IMG/VR virus record: IMGVR_UViG_3300023174_000288
Coordinates: 1 to 43,862 of that record
Strand: one strand, 5' to 3'
DNA: 43,862 nt
Origin: a virus
A program made the translations under genes and the position numbers. The notes beneath the pieces were generated by a model, which saw only the letters and a program-made list of their open reading frames with translations, ran no database searches and was not told the DNA's origin. Below are positions 17,094-25,763 of the stretch, piece after piece. Positions within the stretch are counted from its first letter, which is position 1, and each line of letters opens with the position of its first letter.

Positions 17094-18725
17094 ATGCAAA
17101 TGATCGATCTAATGCAAAGATTGGCCGAATTAGACGCCGGCAATCCTAATGTAATTCGCGAAGGCCAGGATAGTCCTACTCTACAACAATTAAAGGCTAT
17201 GCTACAGAAATATAGCGGCACACCATTTATATTTCAACTAAACAAACGTATTGCCGACCAACAGTGGAGAGAGGCCAACGGTAAAGGTGATCCAGTTGAT
17301 GCTTCCGGCCGTCCAGTTCCTGTGTTAAGCCCTGAAGAATTTCAAAAAAAATATCCTACATACCTTAAAACGGGAGAAAAACCTGCTCCTGCTACAGATG
17401 GAAAGAAAAACTGGTTAGTTACACCCGATGAGGCAAAAGCATCTCAAGATGCAGAAGCAGCAGCACAATTTACACTAAAAGAAAATGCCGAACTGGCCGA
17501 ATGCGGCATGATGCCCATGCCTGGCATGGGAGGACAACCTCACACTCCTGCCAGTATTTCTATGACAGCTAACAGTGGTCCAGAACTCAGTGGCATGCTA
17601 GCAGATATTATGAAACTGGCCGGTGTTCATCAGGTTGAGCCAGCACATCTAGGCATAGAACACGAACCAGCTGTGCTAACTGCCGAACCTTCTATGGATC
17701 TTGACCACGATCATAGCAACGGCGAAATCATGCGCAGTGTAATGGACAAAATGAATCCAGACATGGACGACGAGGAAGAAACAGACGAAGGTATGTGGGA
17801 TAATAGTCCAGCAGATACAGAACCACCAGCACCCTTTGATGCTAATGAATTTGCTCATCGTGAGAATCAACCTGGTCAAGGTGATCGTATGGACGGCGAC
17901 AAACCTAAAGGGTTTCCGACCATGGAAGAACAGTTGATGGCAGACTGGAAACAGTTTATGACCGAAGGTGTGGCGGAAGGCGAAGATTGGACCGGGTCAT
18001 TGTATGATCCCGACTGGTTACCAAAAGGTAAAAAAAAACCTAAACTATCCGATATAAAAGTAAAATTCCCTCCCAAAAAACAAGAACCTAAACAGCAAGG
18101 TGTGGAACCTAAACAGCAAGGTGTGGCGGGAGGATCTAAGAGTACAAAAACATACAATGATGGCATTGAGGACTCAATCGAACTACTGAAAACTTTGAGT
18201 GGTAATAGTATTGACTACATCATCGATCGGTTGCAAGATTATCAATACGCATATGAGAAGAAGCATGGTGTGGCGAAAGGCACCGGGCGTATGGAAACAT
18301 ACAATGATGGCATTGAGGACTCAATCGAACTACTGAAAACTTTGAGTGGTAATAGTATTGACTACATCATCGATCGGTTGCAAGATTATCAATACGCATA
18401 TGAGAAGAAGCAAGGTGTGGCGGAGGCTGCTAAATGGCGTCATGACGATTTAGAAGATAAGACCTGGCGTTCAGCAGATTGGGACGATGGTGATTTATCC
18501 CCAGGAAAAATACAGATTGATCGTCATGGAAAAGATGTAGATGATTCTGGAGATGAACTAAACGCTCGCCCGGGAATGTGGGGCGGAAAGTATAAGCGTA
18601 TGACTAAAAAAGGCACGCCTACTCAGCATGAACTTGGTATGCAAAATAATACCAAGATGCGTATGAAAATGCAAAACAAACAAGGTGGATTGACTGGACC
18701 CAAAGGTAGACTACCTGAAGAGTAA
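17094..18725 (+). CDS. Modular acidic protein with Gly-Val-Ala-bounded repeats, putative virion protein
   Basis: I do not recognise the 543-residue protein as a whole. It is acidic, Met/Pro/Gln-rich and apparently disordered in the middle, with L-M-Q-R-L-A-E-L near the start, D-I-M-K-L-A-G-V at about residue 175 and D-E-G-M-W-D-N-S at about 232. From residue ~290 it is built from segments bounded by (Q/E/H)-G-V-A, including two almost identical 49-residue units (Y-N-D-G-I-E-D-S-I-E-L-L...). The stop at 18723-18725 falls exactly in front of another G-V-A unit. An AAGGA precedes the ATG at 17094. Its position between terminase genes and the motif shared with the 20403-22631 protein suggest a head or core component. 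Confidence 0.7.
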   Translation: MQMIDLMQRLAELDAGNPNVIREGQDSPTLQQLKAMLQKYSGTPFIFQLNKRIADQQWREANGKGDPVDASGRPVPVLSPEEFQKKYPTYLKTGEKPAPATDGKKNWLVTPDEAKASQDAEAAAQFTLKENAELAECGMMPMPGMGGQPHTPASISMTANSGPELSGMLADIMKLAGVHQVEPAHLGIEHEPAVLTAEPSMDLDHDHSNGEIMRSVMDKMNPDMDDEEETDEGMWDNSPADTEPPAPFDANEFAHRENQPGQGDRMDGDKPKGFPTMEEQLMADWKQFMTEGVAEGEDWTGSLYDPDWLPKGKKKPKLSDIKVKFPPKKQEPKQQGVEPKQQGVAGGSKSTKTYNDGIEDSIELLKTLSGNSIDYIIDRLQDYQYAYEKKHGVAKGTGRMETYNDGIEDSIELLKTLSGNSIDYIIDRLQDYQYAYEKKQGVAEAAKWRHDDLEDKTWRSADWDDGDLSPGKIQIDRHGKDVDDSGDELNARPGMWGGKYKRMTKKGTPTQHELGMQNNTKMRMKMQNKQGGLTGPKGRLPEE

Positions 18726-18734
18726 GGTGTGGCG
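17967..18734 (+). repeat. Dispersed GGTGTGGCG boundary motif of in-frame modules
   Basis: GGTGTGGCG (Gly-Val-Ala) occurs at 17967-17975, 18120-18128, 18267-18275, 18414-18422 and 18726-18734, and as the variant GGTGTGGAA at 18099-18107. Within the coding region it is always preceded in frame by a Gln, Glu or His codon (caa, gaa, cat). The last copy lies just outside the gene, preceded by the stop codon TAA. Confidence 0.85.
18148..18422 (+). repeat. 147-bp direct duplication within the modular gene
   Basis: Positions ~18148-18275 and ~18295-18422 are identical over about 128 bp except for one base (t/a before GGTGTGGCG). The period is 147 bp (49 codons). The near identity, including third positions, points to a recent duplication or ongoing homogenisation. 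Confidence 0.93.
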
Positions 18735-18761
18735 AAAGATTAAAAATTTATAGTCTCATCC

Positions 18762-18787
18762 AAAAAGCCTCTTCGGAGGCTTTTTTT
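18762..18787 (+). terminator. Intrinsic terminator with TTCG tetraloop before gene 17
   Basis: AAAGCCTC-TTCG-GAGGCTTT forms a perfect stem with a stable tetraloop, followed by a T run. It closes the 14088-18725 transcription unit. Confidence 0.92.
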
Positions 18788-18788
18788 A

Positions 18789-18796
18789 TGTAAATA
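18789..18796 (+). promoter_or_regulatory. Late promoter for the large terminase, predicted leaderless
   Basis: TGTAAATA lies directly behind the terminator and exactly 5 nt before the gene 17 ATG. It matches six of eight consensus positions. There is no ribosome-binding sequence between promoter and ATG. Confidence 0.55.
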
Positions 18797-18801
18797 AAAT
18801 T

Positions 18802-20388
18802 ATGGCCAAGAAAGAAAACGAATACAAACTGGTTAAAACACCATACAGTCAGATTCAATATACTGAACAGATGATTGAAGAACTGGCGAAATGTAAGGAC
18901 CCTGTCAACGGGCCGCATTACTTCCTAGACAATTTCTTCTATATACAACACCCAGTTAAGGGTAAATTAAAATACGAAGCATTTGAATATCAACGCAGAC
19001 TGATTGACAGTTATCACAATCATAGATTCAATGTAAATCTACTACCAAGACAAACAGGTAAAACCACTACAGCAGCCGGTTATCTACTGTGGTATGCTAT
19101 GTTTGTAGATAACAGCACCATACTAGTAGCAGCACATAAGCACACAGGCGCTCAAGAGATCATGTTGCGTGTTCGATATGCTTACGAACTGTGCCCTGAT
19201 CATATTCGCGCAGGTTGTACCAGTTATAACAAACAAAGCATTGAGTTTGATAACGGCAGTCGTATTGTAGCGCAGACCACTACAGAAACAACTGGTCGTG
19301 GTATGTCATTATCACTACTATACGCAGACGAGTTTGCGTTCGTGCCGCCTAACATCGCTAGTGAATTCTGGACCAGTATTTCACCTACGCTGGCCACTGG
19401 TGGTAAGGCTATTATTACCAGCACCCCTAACAGCGACGAAGATCAGTTCGCACAGATATGGCACGAAGCCAATAAACGATTTGATGAACATGGCAACAGC
19501 ACAGAAGTAGGCAAAAATGGATTCTTCCCATTCAAAGCACACTGGAGCGAACATCCTGAACGTGATGAAGAATGGGCCGAAGTTGAACGCAGTCGTATTG
19601 GCGAAGAACGATTTAGGCGAGAGCATGAATGTGAATTTTTGGTTTTCGATGAAACACTTATCAGCAGTATTAAATTGGCCGGTATAGAAGGCCGTGAACC
19701 TATAATGAAAATGGGTCAATGTCGTTGGTATAAAAAGATCAATCCTAAACACACTTATCTAGTAGCACTGGATCCTAGTCTCGGAACAGGTGGCGATCCT
19801 GCGGCTATACAGATTATGGAATTACCCAGCTTTGATCAAGTGGCAGAATGGCATCATAACCTTACTCCTATACAAGGACAGGTAAGAATACTGAGAGATA
19901 TTTGTAATCATATTAATAGCGAGTGTGCAAGAAAAGGTGTTACGCCTAGTTTATATTACAGCATTGAAAACAACAGTGTAGGTGAAGCAGCATTAGTGGC
20001 CATGGAAGAAATAGGCGAGGAAAGTGTTCCTGGATTATTTCTCAGTGAACCAGTTAAACGTGGTCATGTGCGTAGATTCCGCAAAGGATTCAATACTACA
20101 CATACCAGCAAAATATCAGCCTGTGCTAAATTAAAGCATTTAATTGAAAGCAATAGAATGACTATCAATAGTAAGCCTCTGATCAGTGAGCTTAAAACTT
20201 ATGTTGCTAAAGGTATTAGTTTTGCTGGTAAGTCCGGAACTAATGATGACTTGGTTAGCAGTGTATTGCTGGCTATACGCATGGCCATGACACTGCAAGA
20301 ATGGGATCCTAGTATATACGATAAACTAAGAGAAGAAGCCGAGGACGAGTGGATTATGCCCATGCCTATATATGTAAATACATTTTAA
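18802..20388 (+). CDS. gp17: Terminase large subunit gp17
   Basis: gp17 is the ATP-driven DNA-packaging motor and headful nuclease. In the 528-residue protein the Walker A is R-Q-T-G-K-T-T (residues 83-89), Walker B with catalytic Glu is L-L-Y-A-D-E (172-177), and the coupling motif is T-S-T-P-N. The RNase H-fold nuclease domain starts at L-V-A-L-D-P-S (Asp324) and has a late conserved Asp in G-T-N-D-D-L-V-S-S. It is somewhat shorter than T4 gp17 (610). It has its own terminator and promoter upstream, separating it from gene 16 by two other genes, whereas 16 and 17 are adjacent in T4. Confidence 0.96.
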   Translation: MAKKENEYKLVKTPYSQIQYTEQMIEELAKCKDPVNGPHYFLDNFFYIQHPVKGKLKYEAFEYQRRLIDSYHNHRFNVNLLPRQTGKTTTAAGYLLWYAMFVDNSTILVAAHKHTGAQEIMLRVRYAYELCPDHIRAGCTSYNKQSIEFDNGSRIVAQTTTETTGRGMSLSLLYADEFAFVPPNIASEFWTSISPTLATGGKAIITSTPNSDEDQFAQIWHEANKRFDEHGNSTEVGKNGFFPFKAHWSEHPERDEEWAEVERSRIGEERFRREHECEFLVFDETLISSIKLAGIEGREPIMKMGQCRWYKKINPKHTYLVALDPSLGTGGDPAAIQIMELPSFDQVAEWHHNLTPIQGQVRILRDICNHINSECARKGVTPSLYYSIENNSVGEAALVAMEEIGEESVPGLFLSEPVKRGHVRRFRKGFNTTHTSKISACAKLKHLIESNRMTINSKPLISELKTYVAKGISFAGKSGTNDDLVSSVLLAIRMAMTLQEWDPSIYDKLREEAEDEWIMPMPIYVNTF

Positions 20389-20396
20389 CATAAATA
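20389..20396 (+). promoter_or_regulatory. Late promoter for the 742-residue protein
   Basis: CATAAATA overlaps the end of the terminase gene region and is 6 nt before the ATG at 20403. Predicted leader length is 0-1 nt, and no ribosome site is seen. Confidence 0.6.
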
Positions 20397-20402
20397 ACAG
20401 TT

Positions 20403-22631
20403 ATGAAAGCCATTCAGATAATCAGTCAAGATGTATTTGACAAAGTTCGCAGTCGTTTCAGTAATTTAGAAATGGGCGACGAGACCGGTGCTGTGACCAT
20501 TGATCCGGCACAAGCACGTTTTTTTGATTTTGACTTTATTCACGAAGGTAATAACCTAGGTCGTGTCAGTATCAGTCTAAATGATCTAGGTAGTCTCAAA
20601 GTTTATTACAGTCAAGGTATTACAGAAAATCAAGATGATCCCCTCAAACAGACTTGGTACGATTTCTTAAAAGAAATGCGTTTCTTTGCCATGCGTAGAC
20701 TGTTGAGATTTGATACTAGAGACATTGCCAAAAACAACCTTGACAAAAATGATTTCCAGCATCTAGCTGCGACCCAAGGCCCTAAGGAAGAAGAACCTAT
20801 GAACACCGTAAATGAAAGCCGTTGGAACCACAAGAGTTCGCGCAAAACCAGCCGTGCTGTCCAAGGACGCACTGAAGTCATTGTAAGACATCACAAACCA
20901 GTAGACGAAGATTTTGCTGGTTCGCGTAGCCAACGTAAAAACATCAAGGCAATTTTTATTCAAAATAGAGATGGTGAGCGTTTTAAATATCCGTTCATCC
21001 ATCCAGCAGGCGCATTTGCCATGGCGCAACACGTAGATCACGGTGGCATCCCACATGACCCAGCAGGCCGTGCTATTATTAAAATGAGCGAGGAAATTGC
21101 TCAACTAGGCGAATTTCAAAGAAAAGTTCAACATCAAACACTACACGACGACGCTACAGGAATAAAAGAAAGGGCTGTAGGCCGACTTACAGAATTAAAA
21201 TCGAAAATTGCTGCAATAGGCAAGCGTCAATATTATGAAAATTGGTTAGCAGAATTTAACGAGCAAGAACAATTAGACGACGACATGATGGAACTTGATG
21301 CTGTCACAATGGAAGACTATAAGAGTAAATTTACACAGAAAAATTTCCAAGAAGAACTTACACAATATTTCCCATTAATACATCGCATCATGAGCGAAAA
21401 GATTGAATTAGAAGATCTAGTCAAAGAAGAAGATGATACAGAAGATGAAGAAGATGACAAAGAAGTTAAAGAAAGCATATTTAAAGAATTTGAAGATTGG
21501 GCAGACGCAACAGAACGCGGCGAACTGACTGACGATCAAGTTGAGGCAATCAAACAGGCATTAGAGCAACTACCCGAACCATTGCAATTAGGCCCCAATG
21601 GAGAAACAGCCATTAACTTTTTTAGCGAACTAGGCTTAGATGACGAAGAACTAAATCAAAATTTTGAAGATGAGGCAAGAATTGATAGTGAAGCAGATCC
21701 AATGGAAGATGTATTTGTTCCTTGGGCAAAAGAAAATCAACCCAGCTTATTAGATAAACTAGGCATTAATTATACAGATAAAGAAGGCGAATCACCTGAA
21801 CCTGCGGCAGCAGTTGGAGCAGAACAACCGGCTCCGGCACCTGCCGCACCACCTGCTCCGGAGCCAGGTACAGAGCAGCCTACCGCAGAAATGACACAAC
21901 CGGAAGGCCGTGGCACCGCTACGGTCCATGGTATCATGTCGGCAGAGAATGATGAAGGTATGTGGACCAACAGCACCATGACAGCAGAAAGTCGATCGGG
22001 TATGGTTCAAAAGATTGCCGAAATCGTTAAGAGTCGTTTTAATGAAGACAATCCCGATGTGGGCGCATTTAGAGATCCAGAGAACATTGCCACTGAAGTT
22101 AAGAAAGAAATTTCTGAAAAATACGGCGAAGAAATGGGAGAACGTGCTCGAGAAATGGCCGAGCAATTTATGGAAAAACTCACACGACGTTGGGCTAAAA
22201 AACACGGCAAAGTCAATGATGTAGATGGACTGGCTCGTATCAAAGAACTCAGCGGAATGCCCGCTGAACCAGAAATGGACGAAGGCGCAATGAGCGAAAG
22301 AGATATTGATTTCCAAAATGACCTACCTGAAATGATTGCTGCACTCAAGAGCAAAAAGGTTAATGCCGGAGATATGCGTCGCCATTTTGGCAGCAGTTGG
22401 AAGCACTTAGTCGGTATGACACCTACATTTGCTGGTAAGAATCCTACCAGATCTGAAATATTAAAAACAGCAATGGAAATGCAAAGCGAGTACGAACCGG
22501 CGGATCCATATGCTGATGATTACGCCCCTGGTCATGGCGACGGTGCCCACGATGATATGGACAGTGCATTTGATCAAGCACGTGAACGTGGCGAAATGGA
22601 AAGCATGTTGAAGTTGGCCGGATTGAAATAA
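20403..22631 (+). CDS. Large acidic putative virion protein
   Basis: The 742-residue protein is not recognised. Residues ~1-115 look globular (F-F-D-F-D-F-I-H-E-G...M-R-F-F-A-M-R-R-L-L-R-F-D-T-R-D). Residues ~130-330 are basic then helical. The middle (~345-430) is very acidic, and residues ~480-515 are a Pro/Ala/Glu linker. It then carries D-E-G-M-W-T-N-S at about residue 517, shared with the 17094-18725 protein, and ends in E-S-M-L-K-L-A-G-L-K, resembling L-A-G motifs in two other window proteins. A late promoter and its position after gene 17 suggest a structural or core function. A terminator-like hairpin follows it. Confidence 0.65.
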   Translation: MKAIQIISQDVFDKVRSRFSNLEMGDETGAVTIDPAQARFFDFDFIHEGNNLGRVSISLNDLGSLKVYYSQGITENQDDPLKQTWYDFLKEMRFFAMRRLLRFDTRDIAKNNLDKNDFQHLAATQGPKEEEPMNTVNESRWNHKSSRKTSRAVQGRTEVIVRHHKPVDEDFAGSRSQRKNIKAIFIQNRDGERFKYPFIHPAGAFAMAQHVDHGGIPHDPAGRAIIKMSEEIAQLGEFQRKVQHQTLHDDATGIKERAVGRLTELKSKIAAIGKRQYYENWLAEFNEQEQLDDDMMELDAVTMEDYKSKFTQKNFQEELTQYFPLIHRIMSEKIELEDLVKEEDDTEDEEDDKEVKESIFKEFEDWADATERGELTDDQVEAIKQALEQLPEPLQLGPNGETAINFFSELGLDDEELNQNFEDEARIDSEADPMEDVFVPWAKENQPSLLDKLGINYTDKEGESPEPAAAVGAEQPAPAPAAPPAPEPGTEQPTAEMTQPEGRGTATVHGIMSAENDEGMWTNSTMTAESRSGMVQKIAEIVKSRFNEDNPDVGAFRDPENIATEVKKEISEKYGEEMGERAREMAEQFMEKLTRRWAKKHGKVNDVDGLARIKELSGMPAEPEMDEGAMSERDIDFQNDLPEMIAALKSKKVNAGDMRRHFGSSWKHLVGMTPTFAGKNPTRSEILKTAMEMQSEYEPADPYADDYAPGHGDGAHDDMDSAFDQARERGEMESMLKLAGLK

Positions 22632-22660
22632 TTAGGCTATTTTGAGGTTGCGAGATAAAT

Positions 22661-22697
22661 AAAAGTAGCGTATACTTACGTATATGCTACTTTTTTC
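22661..22697 (+). terminator. Hairpin with T run before gene 32
   Basis: AAAAGTAGC-G-TATA and TATA-T-GCTACTTTT pair around a short loop, followed by further Ts. It probably ends late transcripts from 20403-22631. It also lies ~65 nt upstream of gene 32, where an RNA structure could take part in leader control, so both roles are possible. Confidence 0.75.
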
Positions 22698-22760
22698 TTT
22701 TAGTCAGTGGGCTAGAAGAAATGGCATAAAATTAGGCATAAACATTAAGGAGAATATATT

Positions 22761-23747
22761 ATGGCTACTCTTGCAGAAATTCGCGCTAAACTTCAACAAT
22801 CCAGTCAGCAAACCGTTAGCACTGGAGACAACGCAATTTATCCACATTGGAATATCCAAGACGGACAAACTGCTACCGTTCGATTCCTTCCGGACGCAGA
22901 CTCAAACAACACTTTTTTCTGGGTTGAACGCAACCTAATTAAACTGCCTTTTGCCGGCGTTAAAGGCGAAACTGGTGGTAAACCTGTACAGGTCCAAGTG
23001 CCTTGTATGGAGATGTGGGGCGAGACTTGCCCTATTCTTACCGAAGTTCGTCCATGGTTCAAAGACAAGAGCCTGGAGGAAATGGGTCGTCGCTATTGGA
23101 AAAAGAAATCATATCTGTTCCAAGGCTTTGTAGTTGACAGCAAACTGGTCGAGGACAAGACTCCAGAAAATCCCATCCGTCGCTTTATCATCGGTAGCCA
23201 AATCTTTAACATTGTTAAGAACGCACTGATGGACAGTGAGATTGAAGAACTGCCCACCGACTATGTTCGTGGACTGGACTTTAAGATCGTTAAAACCAGC
23301 AAAGGTGGCTATGCTGACTACAGCACAAGCAACTGGGCTCGTCGTGAACGTGCTCTAAATGAAGCAGAACAGGCTGCTATTAAACAGTATGGTCTGTTTA
23401 ATTTGTCAGACTTCCTGCCTAAAAAGCCAGGTGCAGTTGAACTCAAAGTCATGAAAGAAATGTTTGAAGCATCAGTTGACGGTGAAGCATTTGACATGGA
23501 TCGATGGGGTGCTTACTTCAAACCCGCAGGTATGGGTGGTGGCGGTACTGCTACCGGTTCCAAAGGTGGGGCAGCAGTAGAGGACACTGACATCCCTTTT
23601 GAGGCTGCGGCAGCAACACCCGCTAAAGTTGTTGCTACACCGAAACCAGTAGTCAAGGAAGAAGAGCCTGCTGCTGAATCGGGTGCCGAAGCCAGCAGTC
23701 GTGCCGCAGACATTATTGCTATGATTCGCAAACGCCAATCAACTTAA
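22761..23747 (+). CDS. gp32: Single-stranded DNA-binding protein gp32
   Basis: gp32 coats single-stranded DNA in replication and recombination. The 328-residue protein has a short N-terminal cooperativity arm, an OB-fold core with T-A-T-V-R-F-L-P-D and R-P-W-F-K-D...Y-W-K-K-K-S-Y-L-F-Q-G-F, and a Pro/Ala/Glu acidic tail from ~255 for partner proteins. Only Cys82 and Cys90 of the T4 zinc site are visible in V-P-C-M-E-M-W-G-E-T-C-P-I; the T4 C-x2-C is not kept, as in many distant relatives. AAGGAG at 22747-22752 precedes the start. The gene opens the replication region. Confidence 0.95.
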   Translation: MATLAEIRAKLQQSSQQTVSTGDNAIYPHWNIQDGQTATVRFLPDADSNNTFFWVERNLIKLPFAGVKGETGGKPVQVQVPCMEMWGETCPILTEVRPWFKDKSLEEMGRRYWKKKSYLFQGFVVDSKLVEDKTPENPIRRFIIGSQIFNIVKNALMDSEIEELPTDYVRGLDFKIVKTSKGGYADYSTSNWARRERALNEAEQAAIKQYGLFNLSDFLPKKPGAVELKVMKEMFEASVDGEAFDMDRWGAYFKPAGMGGGGTATGSKGGAAVEDTDIPFEAAAATPAKVVATPKPVVKEEEPAAESGAEASSRAADIIAMIRKRQST

Positions 23748-23759
23748 TAGGAGATTGAT

Positions 23760-23969
23760 ATGACTAAAAAAACAATCTCTACCATTGGCGATAAACTTGC
23801 CAAAGTATGCGATTCATTCAGTGTTAACATGTACGACAATGGCTACTTGTTTGAAATCTCAGGCCGTGATGAGGATGGGGACTATAAGTCTGTAAAGATT
23901 ATAGTCAGTGATTTATCACAACTGACTGCTCTAGTACAAGAAGCCACAGAAATGCCAAGGGACGACTGA
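23760..23969 (+). CDS. Small conserved-looking protein between gp32 and UvsX
   Basis: The 69-residue protein is not recognised. It alternates beta-type segments (S-F-S-V-N-M-Y-D-N-G-Y-L-F-E-I-S-G-R and Y-K-S-V-K-I-I-V) and ends in a short acidic helix, so it is probably a small alpha/beta protein. AGGAG precedes the ATG, and the uvsX start follows 1 nt after its stop. Its position between gp32 and UvsX suggests an accessory recombination role, but this is inference. Confidence 0.7.
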   Translation: MTKKTISTIGDKLAKVCDSFSVNMYDNGYLFEISGRDEDGDYKSVKIIVSDLSQLTALVQEATEMPRDD

Positions 23970-23970
23970 T

Positions 23971-25023
23971 ATGGGTAAGGCTTTTGATATTACAAAATTT
24001 CGCAAAAGCCTTACCAAGTCTATCGAAGGACTTGGTATTGGTTTTAATGATCCTACTGATTGGGTAAGCACAGGTAACTATGCTCTTAACTACTTGATCA
24101 GTGGGGACTTTTTCAAAGGAATTCCACTGGGCAAAGTCACTGTGTTTGCTGGTGAAAGTGGTGCTGGTAAGAGTTATATCTGCTCCGGCAACATTATTCG
24201 TCACGCACAAGAACAAGGCATTTATGTTGTTCTTGTAGATACAGAAAATGCTCTAGACGAAAAATGGCTACTAGATTTGGGCGTGGATACTAGCGAAGGT
24301 AAACTGCTCAAACTCAATATGGCAATGATTGATGATGTGGCAAAAACCATTCATGAGTTTATGAAAGAATACAAGGTCATGCCCGAAGATGAGCGTCCTA
24401 AAGTTCTTTTTGTCATTGACAGTTTGGGAATGTTGTTGACTCCGACAGATATTAATCAGTTCGAAGCAGGTGACTTAAAAGGCGACATGGGTCGTAAACC
24501 CAAAGCACTGACGGCACTGGTTCGCAACTGTGTTAATATGTTTGGTAGTTACAACGTAGGAATGGTTTGTACCAATCATACCTATGCCAGCCAAGACATG
24601 TTTGATCCAGATGATAAAATTTCAGGTGGTCAAGGATTTGTCTATGCTTCCAGTATTGTTGTTGCTATGAAAAAACTCAAACTCAAAGAGGATGAGGATG
24701 GCAACAAAGTCAGTGATGTTTTAGGCATTAGATCGGCCTGTAAAATCATGAAAACTCGTTATGCTAAACCTTTTGAAAGTGTTCAGGTTAAAATTCCCTA
24801 TTCAACCGGAATGAGTCCCACTAGTGGGCTTGTTGATCTTTTTGAAAAGATGGGGATCTTGACAAAGAGCGGAAATAAGCTACAATATGTTAGCAAGAAG
24901 ACCGGGGAAATCAGCAGTGAATTCCGTAAAAACTGGACAGAAGATAAATTAATGACAATCATGTTGGAATGGGATAATTCGATTGTAACCAGTCCTGTAA
25001 CTGCCGAAGAAATTGAGGAATAA
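23971..25023 (+). CDS. uvsX: UvsX recombinase (RecA-like)
   Basis: UvsX forms filaments on gp32-coated DNA and performs strand exchange for recombination-dependent replication. The 350-residue protein has Walker A G-E-S-G-A-G-K-S (residues 61-68), the E-N-A-L-D-E block with catalytic-type Glu (~92), Walker B V-L-F-V-I-D-S-L (~146-153), and the C-T-N-H-T-Y loop region followed by S-G-G-Q-G. The length is close to T4 UvsX (391). It follows the small gene directly and is followed 3 nt later by an acidic small gene. Confidence 0.96.
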   Translation: MGKAFDITKFRKSLTKSIEGLGIGFNDPTDWVSTGNYALNYLISGDFFKGIPLGKVTVFAGESGAGKSYICSGNIIRHAQEQGIYVVLVDTENALDEKWLLDLGVDTSEGKLLKLNMAMIDDVAKTIHEFMKEYKVMPEDERPKVLFVIDSLGMLLTPTDINQFEAGDLKGDMGRKPKALTALVRNCVNMFGSYNVGMVCTNHTYASQDMFDPDDKISGGQGFVYASSIVVAMKKLKLKEDEDGNKVSDVLGIRSACKIMKTRYAKPFESVQVKIPYSTGMSPTSGLVDLFEKMGILTKSGNKLQYVSKKTGEISSEFRKNWTEDKLMTIMLEWDNSIVTSPVTAEEIEE

Positions 25024-25026
25024 AAA

Positions 25027-25284
25027 ATGGAAGAAGATCTAATCATTGAAATTTGGGACACTTTTAAAGAATATGTTCCAGAAAAAAATCGTGATAATGC
25101 CGCATCGCATTTTGTCGATTTTCTCATCGGTCGTGATGTAGAAATGAGTGTAATTGAAGGCTTGTCTGGCTTTGATCCTCACCTTGATACTGCCATTGAA
25201 ACTGTTATCAACGAAGAAAACGGTTACGATAGCGATAAAGATGAAGACGATGATTGGGAATACGAGGAAGATGAGGATTATTGA
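25027..25284 (+). CDS. Small acidic protein after UvsX
   Basis: The 85-residue protein has a helical N-terminal domain (I-W-D-T-F-K-E-Y-V-P...A-A-S-H-F-V-D-F-L) and a very acidic C-terminal tail ending D-W-E-Y-E-E-D-E-D-Y. I know similar small acidic proteins as conserved unknowns of T4-like phages. The tail could mimic DNA or bind gp32/UvsX partners; nothing proves it. Its stop TGA shares a base with the next ATG. Confidence 0.7.
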   Translation: MEEDLIIEIWDTFKEYVPEKNRDNAASHFVDFLIGRDVEMSVIEGLSGFDPHLDTAIETVINEENGYDSDKDEDDDWEYEEDEDY

Positions 25285-25739
25285 TGACTTGGTATAGCCG
25301 AGTTAGTAGAGATATCGCACACCTTCCAGACTGTTTAACTTACTTTTACAACGAACTAGATAAGGCCCGCCAAGAAGTCAAAATCCACGGTATTGTGGAG
25401 CGGGCTTCGGCGGCCTTGCCTGGTATTGTTGAACATAGATTTAATCAACTTCAAGAAATTGAGGCTGTGCTAGAATATCTTAACATCGAACTACGCCGTG
25501 TACGATCTAAAGCATTTAGAAAGTATTTGGAAAACTATCAACGAGCCCTCAGTAGTAGAGATTGTGAAAAATACGTGGAGGGCGAAGCAGATGTAGTTGA
25601 TATGGAAAAAATTATCAACGAATTTGCCATGCTGAGGAACCAATGGTTGGGCATTATCAAAGCGTTGGATATCAAAGGCTACCAGATCAACAACATTATT
25701 AAACTTAGAGCCGCCGGACTTGAAGACATTGCTCTTTAA
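25284..25739 (+). CDS. Conserved helical protein, possible UvsY-like mediator
   Basis: I chose the ATG at 25284 (TGATG overlap with the upstream stop); the TTG at 25281 adds one residue and is unlikely. The 151-residue protein is entirely helical and basic/acidic mixed: H-R-F-N-Q-L-Q-E-I-E-A-V-L-E-Y-L-N-I-E and R-N-Q-W-L-G-I-I-K-A-L-D-I-K-G-Y-Q-I-N-N-I-I-K-L-R. The size and the C-terminal pattern (W...D-x-I-K-G-x-x-I-x-x-I-x-x-x-R) resemble T4 UvsY, the mediator loading UvsX, and it sits close to uvsX. I would treat that as a suggestion only. Confidence 0.65.
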   Translation: MTWYSRVSRDIAHLPDCLTYFYNELDKARQEVKIHGIVERASAALPGIVEHRFNQLQEIEAVLEYLNIELRRVRSKAFRKYLENYQRALSSRDCEKYVEGEADVVDMEKIINEFAMLRNQWLGIIKALDIKGYQINNIIKLRAAGLEDIAL

Positions 25740-25757
25740 ACAACTCTACTGTATAAT
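25729..25757 (+). promoter_or_regulatory. Sigma70-type -10 with possible leaderless start for the HARP-like gene
   Basis: A perfect TATAAT at 25752-25757 lies 6 nt before the ATG at 25764. The -35 region 17 bp upstream, TTGCTC (25729-25734), matches only the TTG half of the consensus. The predicted start of transcription coincides with the A of the ATG. Confidence 0.5.
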
Positions 25758-25763
25758 AAACAA

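Noticed and set aside
22684-22938. Frame overlapping the gene 32 start
   Set aside because: It begins in the terminator hairpin and runs through the gp32 coding sequence in another frame.
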